Translations under genes and position numbers: made by a program
Notes under the pieces: generated by a model
Seen by the model: only the letters and a program-made list of their open reading frames with translations
Databases searched by the model: none
Told to the model about the DNA's origin: nothing
NCBI GenBank assembly: GCA_028287185.1
Contig: JAQBQD010000167.1
Coordinates: 1 to 33,254 of the forward strand
DNA: 33,254 nucleotides
Reading direction: 5' to 3'
Source of the DNA: Gemmatimonadota bacterium
GTDB taxonomy: Bacteria; Gemmatimonadota; Gemmatimonadetes; Longimicrobiales; Longimicrobiaceae
Shown: positions 24,181 through 33,158 of the stretch, in pieces
Position numbering within the stretch: position 1 is the stretch's first letter
Layout: every line of letters begins with the position of its first letter

Positions 24181-25026
24181 GTGGACACGCTGGCCGGCCG
24201 GCTCTACGTCGCGCACATGAACGCAGGCACGCTCCTGGTCTTCGACACGGGCACACGCGCCGTGGTGGCGGACCTTCCCGGGTTCAGGTCCGTGCACGGG
24301 GTCTGGGCAGTCCCCGAGCTCGGCAAGGTGTACGCCGCCGTCACCGGCGGCCGGCACGTCGCCGTAGTCGATGCGCGCACGCTCCGGGTGCGTGCCCGGC
24401 CGGGCCCGGTCGGGTACCCGGACGGGATCGCGTACGCCCCCGAGTCGCAGCGCGTCTACGTCTCCGACGAATCGTCCGCCGGGCGCGAGCTGGTCATCGA
24501 CGGACGCACGGACCGCGCGGTCGGCACGGTAGTCCTGGGCGGCGAGGCCGGGAACACGATCTACGACCCGGGCTCGCGCTGCATCTGGGTGGCGGTGCAG
24601 ACGCGGGACCGGGTGGTCGCGATCGACCCGCGTGCCGACAGCATCGTGGGCCGCTATGCGCTCCCCGGGGGGCGCCATCCGCACGGCCTCGCGATCGATC
24701 CACAGCGTGAGCTGATGTTCGTGGCGAACGAGGGCAGCGCCACCCTGCTCGTGGTCGACCTGCGCAACATGCGGGTCGTCTCCACCCAGCGGGTGGGCGA
24801 TGACCCGGACGTGCTCGCCTTCGACCACGGGCTCGGCCGGCTCTACGTGGCCGCGGAGTCCGGCACGGTGTCGGTGTTCCGGGTCCAGGGGCGGACCCTC
24901 GTCCGCGAGGGAGAGTTGCGAATGCCCCATGCCCACACCGTCGCGGTCGATCCGGCCACGCACCTCGGCTACTTCCCGCTGGAGAACCTGGGCGGCCGCC
25001 CCGTGCTGCGGATCGTGGCCCCATGA
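24181..25026 (+). CDS. YVTN/YncE-type beta-propeller protein (5' end uncertain, perhaps broken)
   Basis: At least 281 residues form a repeat pattern of about 40 residues each: LYVAHMNAGTLLVFDT, VYAAVTGGRHVAVVD, VYVSDESS, IWVAVQTRDRVVAID, MFVANEGSATLLVVD and LYVAAESGTVSVFRV. This is a seven-bladed-type YVTN propeller. Such proteins are usually exported and often bind ligands or metals. The only start in frame is the GTG at 24181, but the coding pattern clearly continues upstream through a lipoprotein-like leader that has no start codon. Either a frameshift or point mutation removed the start, or an unusual start is used. Its stop overlaps the next ATG (ATGA, 25023-25026), so it belongs to the chrB operon. 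Confidence 0.75.
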   Translation: MDTLAGRLYVAHMNAGTLLVFDTGTRAVVADLPGFRSVHGVWAVPELGKVYAAVTGGRHVAVVDARTLRVRARPGPVGYPDGIAYAPESQRVYVSDESSAGRELVIDGRTDRAVGTVVLGGEAGNTIYDPGSRCIWVAVQTRDRVVAIDPRADSIVGRYALPGGRHPHGLAIDPQRELMFVANEGSATLLVVDLRNMRVVSTQRVGDDPDVLAFDHGLGRLYVAAESGTVSVFRVQGRTLVREGELRMPHAHTVAVDPATHLGYFPLENLGGRPVLRIVAP

Positions 25027-26051
25027 CCTCTCAGGACGAAGCGGGGGACCAGCCGTGCGGCGCTTCGCGCCCCGCTGGGCAGGAGGGTGACGGGGAGGCC
25101 GCTCCCTGGCTGTTCCTGATCCACCAGGTCCCGCCAAAGCCGGGATACCTGCGCGTGAAGGTGTGGCGCCGGCTGCAGCGTTTGGGCGCGGTGCCGGTGA
25201 AGAACTCGGTGTACGTGCTCCCGAACGGCAGCCAGGCGCGCGAGGACTTCGCGTGGCTCCTGCGCGAGATCGTGGACGAGGGCGGCGAGGCGGTGGGCTG
25301 CGAGGTCCGCATTGCCGCCGGGCTCACCGACGCCGAGGTCGAGGCGATGTTCCGCTCGGCTCGCGACGAGGACTACCTCGCCCTCGCCCGCGAGGCGAAC
25401 GAGATCGCCTCGGGCCTGGACAAGGCCGCGGAGCCGGCGAAACCCGGCTCGCCCGCGCTGGCCAGGCTGCGGAAGCGGTTCGGGGAGACGGCGGCGATCG
25501 ACTTCCACGCTGCCCCTGCGCGGCGCGATGCGGAGACGGCTCTCGCCGCTCTCGAGGGGCGCCTCCGGCGCGAAGAGTCCGGCCCGGCGCTCGACCTGGC
25601 CACCGGCGAAGCCCTGCGCGGCCGCACCTGGGTCACGCGCAGCGGCGTGTTCGTGGACCGGATCGCGAGTGCCTGGCTCATCCAGCGCTTCGTGGACCCG
25701 GCGGCGCGGTTCCGGTTCGTCGGCGAGGCACGGTTCCGCCCCGCGCCGGGCGAGCTGCGTTTCGACATTTACGATGGCGAGTTCACGCACCAGGGCGACC
25801 GCTGCACCTTCGAAGTCCTGCTGGAGCGGCTGGGCCTGCTGGGCGATCCGGGCCTCGTGGCGGTCGCCGGGGTGGTGCACGACATCGACCTGAAGGACGG
25901 CAAGTTCGGCCGGCCGGAGACGCCCGGCATTGAGCTCCTCCTGGCCGGCATCGCACGGGCCGAAGCCGCGGACGAACGGCGCATCGGGCGCGGGGCCGCG
26001 CTGTTCGACACGCTGTACGCCTCCTTCACGCCTCCCTCCGGCGGGAGCTGA
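25023..26051 (+). CDS. chrB: ChrB, chromate resistance regulator/accessory protein (full length)
   Basis: This 342-residue protein has the two-part ChrB layout. The N-terminal domain (about 25-160) contains WLFLIHQVPPKPGYLRVKVWRRL and KNSVYVLPN. The C-terminal chromate-resistance domain (about 200-335) contains VFVDRIASAWLIQRFVDP, FDIYDGEFTHQGDRCTFE and VVHDIDLKDGKFGRPE. In known systems ChrB senses chromate and controls the exporter ChrA. No chrA is visible here. The start overlaps the propeller stop by 4 nt, and the gene is followed 32 bp later by a second gene made of the C-terminal domain alone. Chromate itself as the signal is inferred from the family. Confidence 0.88.
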   Translation: MTSQDEAGDQPCGASRPAGQEGDGEAAPWLFLIHQVPPKPGYLRVKVWRRLQRLGAVPVKNSVYVLPNGSQAREDFAWLLREIVDEGGEAVGCEVRIAAGLTDAEVEAMFRSARDEDYLALAREANEIASGLDKAAEPAKPGSPALARLRKRFGETAAIDFHAAPARRDAETALAALEGRLRREESGPALDLATGEALRGRTWVTRSGVFVDRIASAWLIQRFVDPAARFRFVGEARFRPAPGELRFDIYDGEFTHQGDRCTFEVLLERLGLLGDPGLVAVAGVVHDIDLKDGKFGRPETPGIELLLAGIARAEAADERRIGRGAALFDTLYASFTPPSGGS

Positions 26052-26083
26052 ACCCCCGCCCTTCCCACCACCCGAGGTGAACC

Positions 26084-26530
26084 ATGCGCTGGATAACCCG
26101 CCGCGACGCGAAGGTGGACCGCGTCGCCTGTCCCTGGCTCATCCGCCGCTTCGTGGACCCGGAGGCGGAGTTCGTCTTCGTGGACCGCGACACCGATCCG
26201 GCGACGATCCGGGACGGCATCCCGTATGACATGCCGGGCGTCGAGCTGGGCCACGTGGACGGCCGGTGTAGCTTCGAGTCGATCTTGGTGAAGCACGGCC
26301 TCACCGCCGACCCCGCGCTGGTGCGGCTCGGGCGGATCGTCCACGGCGCCGACATCCCCGCCGACCTGCCGTCGTCGCCCGCCGAGGCGCACGGGCTGCG
26401 CGCGATCGCCCACGGCTTCGCCGAGCTGCACGGCGAGGACGACCATGAGAAGATCCGGCTGGAGAGCCCGATGTACGACGCGCTCTACGCATGGTGCCGG
26501 CGGGGGACCGCGGACATCGTCGGGGGCTGA
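26084..26530 (+). CDS. Stand-alone ChrB C-terminal domain protein
   Basis: This 148-residue protein consists only of the chromate-resistance domain: KVDRVACPWLIRRFVDPEAEFVFVD, PYDMPGVELGHVDGRCSFESIL and RIVHGADI. It parallels the C-terminal half of the preceding ChrB (DRIASAWLIQRFVDP, CTFEVLLERL, VVHDIDL), so the two are likely paralogues. An AGGTGA lies about 5 nt before the ATG. It lies in the same operon, 32 bp downstream. Family members are annotated as chromate-resistance proteins, and some may be exported, but no signal peptide is seen here. Confidence 0.87.
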   Translation: MRWITRRDAKVDRVACPWLIRRFVDPEAEFVFVDRDTDPATIRDGIPYDMPGVELGHVDGRCSFESILVKHGLTADPALVRLGRIVHGADIPADLPSSPAEAHGLRAIAHGFAELHGEDDHEKIRLESPMYDALYAWCRRGTADIVGG

Positions 26531-26670
26531 GAGCCCCGGGCGCGCGAGCGGCGCGCCGGAGGGCCGCCATGCGATGGAAGCGAGCACCCAAACGAACGTC
26601 ACTGCGACGAAGAGGCGCGTGTCCTGGCTCGGGCCGTCGCGCCCGACCGTACAGGACGTTTGGCTACTCA

Positions 26671-28689
26671 CTAGTACATCGGGTTCGGCGCGTAGAGGCC
26701 CTGCACCTCCTCCATCTCCAGATAGTTGAGCTTCGCCGCATAGAGCGGGCGGTGACCGCGGACCTGCAGGAGCTGCTTCTCTGGCGGCATCCCGAGCACC
26801 TCGTCCGGCAGGAGCAGCTTGCGGCCCTTCTCTCCCAGGCTCTCCCCCACGCTCGTTCCCTTCCCGATCCACCCCGCGCTGTCGAGGCTCTTCCCGGAGT
26901 TCCCGCTGTCCGCGTAGACGGTCGCGTCTCCCGTAAGCTCGGAGAGCTCCTTCGCCGTCCGCAGGTCGTTCGTTCCGAAGAGCTGCTTGACGAACGCGTT
27001 GGCGAACATGGTCCCCCAGGCCTTGTCGTAGACGCTCTCCACCTGCTGCAGGTCCTGCACGATCATCCAGAACCGCACCCCGTAGCCACCGACCAGGGAC
27101 ACGCCGCGCCGCACGGCGTCGATGCGCCCCAGGTTCGCGAACTCGTCGAGCATCATCACGATCGGCAGGTCCGGCGGCGCGGTCGTGCGGGTGATGATGT
27201 CGTTGATCGCGACGATCATGAGCCGCAGCCATGGCGCGTGCGTCTCCAGGAACGATGGGGGAATCACCAGGTAGACGGTCTGGCGCACCCCCTCCGTCTT
27301 GATCAGGTGCAGATCGGCATGCGCGAGCGGATTCGGACGCGAAGCCCCGCCCCGGTCGCTCCGGATGAACTCCCCGAGCACGGCCGCCATCTGGGGGGAG
27401 TCCAGGAAGGCGAGCTGCGCCTGCGCGCTCGTCATGATGTTCTGGCGCGTGCGGTAGTCCGCCCCCAGCAGGATGTTGGCGACGCGCCGGACTTCCGGAT
27501 GGTCGCAGCGGCCCATGTGGTTCAGGACCGCCTGGAAATCGTCGGCTCCGAGGCAGGTGAGGAATCGGAGGGTGAGCAGGTCGCGCCCGAAGGGCGTCTC
27601 CACCGGGAACGCGCTCTGCGGCGAGAGGCCGGCGTCGAACTGGTAGCAGATGTACAGCAGGATCCCCGTCGTGACCTGCCGGGCCATGCGGTCCCAGAAG
27701 GCGTTCTCGCCCTTGGACTCCAGGATCAGCGTCTCGGCAAGCGCACGGATCCGGTCGAGTGCGAGGCGGGCCGCGGGACCCGTGGTCGGGACCTGCCGGA
27801 GCGGGTTGTAGAAGGCGCGCATGTCGTGGGGCTCGCGCCCCTCCAGCACTGTCACCTCGAACGGGTCGAGCGCATAGATCCGGTGGCCCAGCCGTGTGCG
27901 CCGGTGCTCCGCCGTCACGAAGAAGGCCTCGGCCTTGGGGTCGCTGAAGATCATCGATCCCCGGTACGCGAGCGCGTTCGGAAGCACCGTCCCGACGCCC
28001 TTGCCGGACCGCGTGCTCGCCATCGTAAGCAGGTGCCCCATCGACTCCCGCAGCACCAGCAGCGAGCCGTCCCGGTGGCGGCCGAGGATCAGCGTTCCCT
28101 CGAGCCCGAGGCCCGCGCGGAGCCGCCGCGTCTCCTCGGGCGTGGCACGGAACTCGTCGCCGGTCCCCCACGCGGCCGACCCGTGCGAAACGCTCGCCTG
28201 CTTCGTCCGCGCCGGCCGCACGCCGGCTAGCGTCCCGCCGCCGATCAGGCAGAAGAGCAGGGTGCCGAGGAGCCGGGCCCGGGCGATGAGCGGCTCGGCA
28301 TCGGGCCGGGCGCGGAGCTGAGGCCACCACTCCAGGACGCGCGCCGGGTGATAGACCGGCCCATGCCACGCCAGCCCGAGCAGACACGCCCCGATCAGCA
28401 GGACGGGAGCGCGCCGCCGGCGCGCGGGGTCCGCGAGCAGCCGCAGCGACAGCCCGGCCAGCAGCAGGGCACAACACCCGAGCACGAGCCTCTGCCCGTC
28501 GGGGACGACGAGCACCGGCCGCCCGAGCCGGGGATCGTAGCCGAAATGGGCGGCGATCCACTGCGTCATCCCCAGCATCCCGCCCAACGCGGCGAAGACC
28601 CCGGCGAGCAGGTACACGTGCAGGGGGAGCGGCGCGCCGGCCGCGCGTTGCGTGACCAGCTCCGGCTGGCCGTCGGATCGGACGCCCAT
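26671..28689 (-). CDS. traG: TraG/VirD4-type conjugative coupling protein
   Basis: This 672-residue inner-membrane ATPase would bring the relaxosome to the secretion channel. Membrane helices are visible near residues 22-48, 66-86, 95-110 and 140-158. They are followed by Walker A STRSGKGVGT (225-234, K230) and Walker B VMMLDEFANLGR (511-522, D515, E516), both typical of TraG/VirD4. The length fits the family. It is the last gene of the trb operon, starting 2 nt after the trbI stop; in Ti/RP4-type systems traG usually lies elsewhere, often with relaxase genes. No downstream relaxase gene is present in the 140 bp before the chrB operon end. Confidence 0.95.
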   Translation of the reverse strand: MGVRSDGQPELVTQRAAGAPLPLHVYLLAGVFAALGGMLGMTQWIAAHFGYDPRLGRPVLVVPDGQRLVLGCCALLLAGLSLRLLADPARRRRAPVLLIGACLLGLAWHGPVYHPARVLEWWPQLRARPDAEPLIARARLLGTLLFCLIGGGTLAGVRPARTKQASVSHGSAAWGTGDEFRATPEETRRLRAGLGLEGTLILGRHRDGSLLVLRESMGHLLTMASTRSGKGVGTVLPNALAYRGSMIFSDPKAEAFFVTAEHRRTRLGHRIYALDPFEVTVLEGREPHDMRAFYNPLRQVPTTGPAARLALDRIRALAETLILESKGENAFWDRMARQVTTGILLYICYQFDAGLSPQSAFPVETPFGRDLLTLRFLTCLGADDFQAVLNHMGRCDHPEVRRVANILLGADYRTRQNIMTSAQAQLAFLDSPQMAAVLGEFIRSDRGGASRPNPLAHADLHLIKTEGVRQTVYLVIPPSFLETHAPWLRLMIVAINDIITRTTAPPDLPIVMMLDEFANLGRIDAVRRGVSLVGGYGVRFWMIVQDLQQVESVYDKAWGTMFANAFVKQLFGTNDLRTAKELSELTGDATVYADSGNSGKSLDSAGWIGKGTSVGESLGEKGRKLLLPDEVLGMPPEKQLLQVRGHRPLYAAKLNYLEMEEVQGLYAPNPMY

Positions 28690-28691
28690 GT

Positions 28692-30164
28692 TCAGGCCGC
28701 GGCGGGCGCAGAGGGCCCGGGTGCCGCCGGGACGGTGTCCTTCACCGCGGGCGCCGGGTGGTCCAGGTCCACGTCGCGCGGGACGAGCACGGTGATCGGA
28801 TGCCCCGCCTCCAGGTGCAGCACCGGCGCCGCGTCGACGGCGCGCTCCAGCAGCCGGTCCGCGGCCGACCGGAGGGGCTGCGTGGCCGCGCCGACCGCGC
28901 GGTCGCGAGCGCTCGGAGCCGGGGGATAGCCGCCGGGAGCCACGGCCTGCGTCTGGCCGCCGCCCGGCGTCGCGTACTCGATGGTGGCTCCCAGCGCCGA
29001 CAGCAGCGCAGCGCTCTCAAGCGTTTCCCGCGTCCGCCGGTCCACCCTCCCCGCCACCCCCGGCGCACCGCGGCGGTCCGCCGCCGGGAGTGCCGGGAGC
29101 ATCCACGTCCGGCCGTCCGCGAGCCGCACCTGCTCCCAGACGACGACGAGCCGCCGGCCACCGACCGCGAGCCCGCTCCGGTACTGGCCGATCAGCAGCG
29201 AGCCCGCCGGCAGGACCACGCAGGCGAGCCGCGGGTCGTAGACGTCGCGGCCGACCCGCGCCAGCACCGGGCCCGGCACCTCGCTGTTGATCTCGGACAC
29301 CAGCGTCGCCGTGATGGCGTAGCCGGCAGACAGCACCCGCTCGCCGGTCCGGCACGGCCGACCCGCGAAGGAGGCGAAGCGGACCGCCGTCGGGACCCCA
29401 ACGCCGTCAGCCAGATCGGCGGGGGGAGGAGATGGGAGCTGCTGCGCCGCGCGCTCCGCGGCCTTCCGGTCCTCTTCGACCTGCTGCGCGCCGTAGGGAT
29501 GGAGCGGCTGCGTGCGAGATCCACTCGCGGTATCCACCTCCGCCGCGGCGGCACCGCCGAAGCCCGTCGACGATCGGGCACCCGCCCCGGCATCCACCGT
29601 CGAATCGCGCTCCTCGCCGGCGGCGCGCAGCCGCCGTGACGCGACCGCGCGGCGGAACGCCGCCCGCCGCAGCTCGGCGGGGCTGGCCACCGAATCCGGC
29701 GCCGGATCGAGCGGGGACGCAGCGGCGGGTTCGGCCGCGGCCGCCCTGGCGTCCCCGACGCCGCCGGCCGGGGCGGAGCCCAGGTCTCCCCGCGATGCCT
29801 CGGCATAGCTGCCGGGTCCCACGTCCCGACCGATAGGGACGAACCCCGCGGCACCGGAGGTGTCGCCCGGTGCGCGCGCAGGGGGCGCGGTGTCTCCGGT
29901 CAGCCTGCGCGCCTCCTGCGGGTCGGCCCAGGCGGCCCGCGGGCTCGCCGGCTGGTCCGCCTCCACCGCGGGCGCGTCGGCCGTCGAGTCCGCGCTCGCC
30001 GTCATGGCAGCCTGCCGCTCGCGCATCCGCTGGCTCATCACGGCGAGCACGACGAGGAAGACCCCGCCGACCACCGCGCCCGCGAGGGCGGCACGCCGCC
30101 GGTTGATCCCGAACCGCTCCGCGAACGCGGCCACCGCGGCCCCCCTCTCGGGCGTTTCGCTCAT
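28692..30164 (-). CDS. trbI: TrbI/VirB10 conjugation channel protein
   Basis: This 490-residue protein has one membrane helix (about 25-45, ALAGAVVGGVFLVVLAVM) and a long Ala/Pro/Asp-rich periplasmic linker (about 50-270). The conserved VirB10 beta domain follows (about 285-400): GYAITATLVSEINSEVPGPV, VYDPRLACVVLPAGSLLIG, then VVWEQVRLADGRTWMLPALPA. VirB10 homologues span from inner membrane to outer-membrane pore and transmit energy. The ATG overlaps the trbG stop as ATGA (30161-30164), with GGAGGAG just before it. Confidence 0.93.
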   Translation of the reverse strand: MSETPERGAAVAAFAERFGINRRRAALAGAVVGGVFLVVLAVMSQRMRERQAAMTASADSTADAPAVEADQPASPRAAWADPQEARRLTGDTAPPARAPGDTSGAAGFVPIGRDVGPGSYAEASRGDLGSAPAGGVGDARAAAAEPAAASPLDPAPDSVASPAELRRAAFRRAVASRRLRAAGEERDSTVDAGAGARSSTGFGGAAAAEVDTASGSRTQPLHPYGAQQVEEDRKAAERAAQQLPSPPPADLADGVGVPTAVRFASFAGRPCRTGERVLSAGYAITATLVSEINSEVPGPVLARVGRDVYDPRLACVVLPAGSLLIGQYRSGLAVGGRRLVVVWEQVRLADGRTWMLPALPAADRRGAPGVAGRVDRRTRETLESAALLSALGATIEYATPGGGQTQAVAPGGYPPAPSARDRAVGAATQPLRSAADRLLERAVDAAPVLHLEAGHPITVLVPRDVDLDHPAPAVKDTVPAAPGPSAPAAA

Positions 30165-31069
30165 CTCTCCTCCCGCGACGGGCGGCGGACGATCAGGAGC
30201 CGGAGGGGCTGGCCGCCTTCGCCGGCGGGAATCAGCAGCACCATGCGCTGCATCACGCGGTCGGTGAGGATGCACCCGTCCCGCACCACGTACTGGACCA
30301 GCTCGTATTCCCCGTCGGCCGCCAGCTCGTACAGCACGGCCAGGTCGGAGTGGTAGGCATCCGGGGGGAGCCGCACGCAGGTCTGGCGGCCGTTGTCGAA
30401 GACCACCCGCGGCACCCACGGGAACCGCCGGTCCGGGGTCACGCGGTAGTCGAAATGCAGCTCCGCCAGGCCGTCGAGCGTCATGCCGGCGCGCGGGTCC
30501 AGCGCCGCGTCCTCGGCGGGGAACGGGGACGCGTCCCCAACCGGACCGCCGGGGTCGTGATGCCGCACCAGCGTCTCGTCGGGATAGTAGAACTTGATCT
30601 CGCGCGTGTAGGGCAGCGTGGGATTCGTCCCCGCCTTCCCCCCGCACGGCGCGGAATCGAGGGTGAAGTGGTAGATCCGCCGCGACGTGGTGACCACGAG
30701 GTTGGTGGTCAGGTCGCACGCATCGGGCAGGGCCGCCGGCTTCGCCACGACGAGCGGGGTCGAATCGGGACCCGCGGCGAAGTCGACCACCCACCGCTCG
30801 GGGTCGCCGACGACGTGGTCGACCACCCGCTCGCCCGGCTGCAGCTCGGCCGTGCAGACCCTGAGCGGCGCGCAGCGGAGCACGGGCTGGACGTGTCCGT
30901 ACGGGATCATCGAGTAGGTCCCCGCCTCCAGCACGCGCGCCTGGCCCGTGCGGGCGTAGGCGGCGGTCGCCGCGCGCGCGTTCGCCGAGTCCAGCGGCGA
31001 GCGCTGGGCGCCGAGGGGGCGGGCGGAGAGCAGCACGAGCGCCGCCAGCGCGGATGCGATTCGCGTCAT
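30161..31069 (-). CDS. trbG: TrbG/VirB9 outer-membrane conjugation protein
   Basis: This 302-residue protein has a clear signal peptide (MTRIASALAALVLLSARPLGAQ, cleavage after about residue 21) and the VirB9 pattern: PYGHVQPVLRCAPLRVCTAELQPGE near the mature start, VVTTSRRIYHFTL, TREIKFYYPDE, then LHFDYRVTPDRRFPWVPRVVFDNGRQTCVRLP. It would form the outer-membrane ring with TrbI. The ATG overlaps the trbF stop by 4 nt and has AAGGAGACGAG upstream. A longer open frame exists, but it reads antisense-like through trbF and lacks the signal peptide start. Confidence 0.93.
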   Translation of the reverse strand: MTRIASALAALVLLSARPLGAQRSPLDSANARAATAAYARTGQARVLEAGTYSMIPYGHVQPVLRCAPLRVCTAELQPGERVVDHVVGDPERWVVDFAAGPDSTPLVVAKPAALPDACDLTTNLVVTTSRRIYHFTLDSAPCGGKAGTNPTLPYTREIKFYYPDETLVRHHDPGGPVGDASPFPAEDAALDPRAGMTLDGLAELHFDYRVTPDRRFPWVPRVVFDNGRQTCVRLPPDAYHSDLAVLYELAADGEYELVQYVVRDGCILTDRVMQRMVLLIPAGEGGQPLRLLIVRRPSREER

Positions 31070-31956
31070 CTCGTCTCCTTCGGGGGCATGGCCGCCGGGG
31101 CGCCCTGCGGAGCCCGCTGCGCATCGCGCAGGCGCTCGCTCGCCGCGGCGTCCATGAGGCCCCGCACGTCCTGGAGGTTCACGGCCGCGCCGTCGTTGAG
31201 GGGGGCCCAGCTCACGTCGGTCACGTAGAGCCCGAGCGGGTTGTCGATCAGCTGCTGCTCGTCGGCCGGGGGAACGACGGCGGTGCGCAGCGTGCCGTGC
31301 CACGGCCGCACCATCGCCTGCCCTCCCCTCACCGGGACCTCGTACTCGTCCCACTCCACCTCCCACGTGCTCTCGCTGCCGGCGACGCGCCGGACGGAGC
31401 GCACCTGCACCAGCCGGATCAGCTCGCGGGAGAGCAGGTGCGGGTTGTTCCTGGGGGCGGAGAAGTAGGCATCGACGTACGTGCGGCCCGGCCCGCGCGT
31501 GTACGCGTAGCCGCGGTCGATCATCTGGTTCTGCGCGACGGGATCGGAGACCACCCCGCGCATCGCGTCGATGAAGCGGCGCACCTCGCCGCGGATCAGG
31601 CGCTCTTCGGGAACGGGCATGTCCTCCACGCGCCCGAACGCCCGCGGCTGCCCGAGCCGGTCCACCTCCACCAGGTAGGGCACGATCCTCGACTGCCGCG
31701 CCAGCGCGACGGCGCCCTGGACCGCGATCGCGCTCACCGCCGCGAGGATGAAGACCAGCGCCCGCAGGTAGCGGACCCGGTTCTCCAGCTCCTCGACGTG
31801 CCGGTCGCGCGCCCAGCGGGCGGCGTGGTACGGCGAGACCGGCGTGATGGGCGCCGTGCGCTCGCCGCTGCCGCTCGGCGGAGATGCGGCCAGGAGCTCC
31901 GTCGCCGCGTCGGGTACCGAGCAGTCCGCCAGGGTCTCAGAGAGCATCGTGGTCAC
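31066..31956 (-). CDS. trbF: TrbF/VirB8 inner-membrane conjugation protein
   Basis: This 296-residue protein has a cytoplasmic N-terminus, one membrane helix (about 70-90, LVFILAAVSAIAVQGAVAL) and the VirB8 periplasmic fold: SRIVPYLVEVDRLGQ, RRFIDAMRGVVSDP, LSRELIRLVQVRSVRRV and STWEVEWDEYEVP. VirB8 homologues nucleate the channel. I chose the GTG at 31956 over the ATG 9 nt inside because it overlaps the trbL stop as GTGA (31953-31956), the same 4-nt pattern as the next two junctions in this operon. Confidence 0.92.
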   Translation of the reverse strand: MTTMLSETLADCSVPDAATELLAASPPSGSGERTAPITPVSPYHAARWARDRHVEELENRVRYLRALVFILAAVSAIAVQGAVALARQSRIVPYLVEVDRLGQPRAFGRVEDMPVPEERLIRGEVRRFIDAMRGVVSDPVAQNQMIDRGYAYTRGPGRTYVDAYFSAPRNNPHLLSRELIRLVQVRSVRRVAGSESTWEVEWDEYEVPVRGGQAMVRPWHGTLRTAVVPPADEQQLIDNPLGLYVTDVSWAPLNDGAAVNLQDVRGLMDAAASERLRDAQRAPQGAPAAMPPKETR

Positions 31957-33068
31957 CCCGCCTTGCCAGCGACCGCCGCCGGGAGGTTCAGTCGGAGGTC
32001 GGCAAGGGCGCGGGCGTACTTGGAGGGATACGACCAGACGAGGTAGACGTAGAAGCAGACGGAGACGAGCACGAGCACCACCACCATGGGATCGAGGTAG
32101 ACGACCTCGACCGAGAGCCGTACGGTCCGTCCGTCCAGCACGAACTGCGGCTGGAGGGTCCGGCGCGTGACGCTCGCCAGCAGGTTGCGGCTCCAGAAGT
32201 CGGCCAGCCGCATCCCGAGCGCCGCCAGCGGCAGCGTGAGGAAGAGGCGCAGGCCCAGCACGACTGCCTGCTTCAGGAAGGCCTCGGTCATCCCGGCGGT
32301 GACCCGGAAGGAGGCGAAGCCGGCGAAGAACGGCCCGAACCCGATCAGGAGGATGGTTTCCAGCTCGACGAGCACCACCTGCAGCGCGACGAAGGCGAAC
32401 CCCACCTCCAGCACCACGACCCCGATCCCGACCACCACGGTGGAGAAGACGACGTCCAGCAGGACCGTCGCGGCCAGGATCCGCAGGGCGTGGAGATGCG
32501 CGACCAGGACCCCCACGCCCAGGAACCCGCCGTCCACCGCGCCCTGCTCGATCAGGTTGCGCGAGATCTCCCACCAGGCAGTGACCAGCTCTCCCATCGC
32601 CTGCCCCGCGGCCCGCAGCAGGACGTCCGCGAGCGAGAAGCCCTGCAGGACGAGGTCGCCCGGCAGCGCCCCGGCGTCGCTCACGCCGGCGGCGTGGCCC
32701 GCGACGTCCCGGAAGACGGTGATCACCTGCTCGGGTCCCAGCAGCGGATTGGTGAAGAAGGCCCACACCAGGGCGATCACGCCGAGCTTCCGCACCGCCT
32801 CGGCGACGACCCGTTCGAGGCCGATCTGCCGCGTCTGCCAGTCCGCCCAGGACAGGTACGCCTCCAGCGAGAGCAGCCCGAGCAGCAGCATCTGCGCGTA
32901 CGGCAGGAAGAGGCTCGGCCAGCCCGCCGTCGCCTTGCGGAACTGGTCCACGATGCCCACGACGACGCGTTCGCTCCCCGCCGCCTGGGCGAGTGCGGCG
33001 GTGGGCCGGAGCACCGGGATCGCGGCGAGGGCGAAGCTCGCCAGGTAGCGGGAGACGGTGCGTTTCAT
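31953..33068 (-). CDS. trbL: TrbL/VirB6 polytopic conjugation protein
   Basis: This 371-residue protein starts with a signal-like helix (about 8-28) and has several further membrane segments near residues 55-75, 92-108, 190-245, 270-295 and 325-350, typical of P-type TrbL/VirB6. The family forms the inner-membrane part of the mating channel. It is the first complete gene of the operon in the window, 90 bp downstream of the end of another minus-strand gene and a hairpin. The family assignment rests on topology, the order trbL-trbF-trbG-trbI, and phrases such as LPYAQMLLLGLLSLEAYLSWADW. Confidence 0.88.
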   Translation of the reverse strand: MKRTVSRYLASFALAAIPVLRPTAALAQAAGSERVVVGIVDQFRKATAGWPSLFLPYAQMLLLGLLSLEAYLSWADWQTRQIGLERVVAEAVRKLGVIALVWAFFTNPLLGPEQVITVFRDVAGHAAGVSDAGALPGDLVLQGFSLADVLLRAAGQAMGELVTAWWEISRNLIEQGAVDGGFLGVGVLVAHLHALRILAATVLLDVVFSTVVVGIGVVVLEVGFAFVALQVVLVELETILLIGFGPFFAGFASFRVTAGMTEAFLKQAVVLGLRLFLTLPLAALGMRLADFWSRNLLASVTRRTLQPQFVLDGRTVRLSVEVVYLDPMVVVLVLVSVCFYVYLVWSYPSKYARALADLRLNLPAAVAGKAG

Positions 33069-33094
33069 CGCCGGAGCCGGGGGAGAAAAGCGAA

Positions 33095-33117
33095 GGGGAG
33101 GGCGGCCTGCCCTCCCC
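33095..33117 (-). terminator. Hairpin between the upstream gene end and trbL
   Basis: GGGGAGGGC and GCCCTCCCC form a perfect 9-bp stem with a 5-nt loop. On the minus strand it is followed by TTCGCTTTTCT, a moderately T-rich tail. It could be an attenuating terminator within the trb operon or a processing hairpin. Confidence 0.55.
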
Positions 33118-33158
33118 TCGTGGTACCCCGGGCCTCCCGGCCGGGAACGGTGCCGCGC

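Noticed and set aside
25769..28561. Long minus-strand open frame (about 930 codons) over the chrB genes and traG
   Set aside because: It runs out of frame through traG and antisense to the chrB genes. The composition is Arg/Pro-rich, and the real genes in this interval have intact family motifs.
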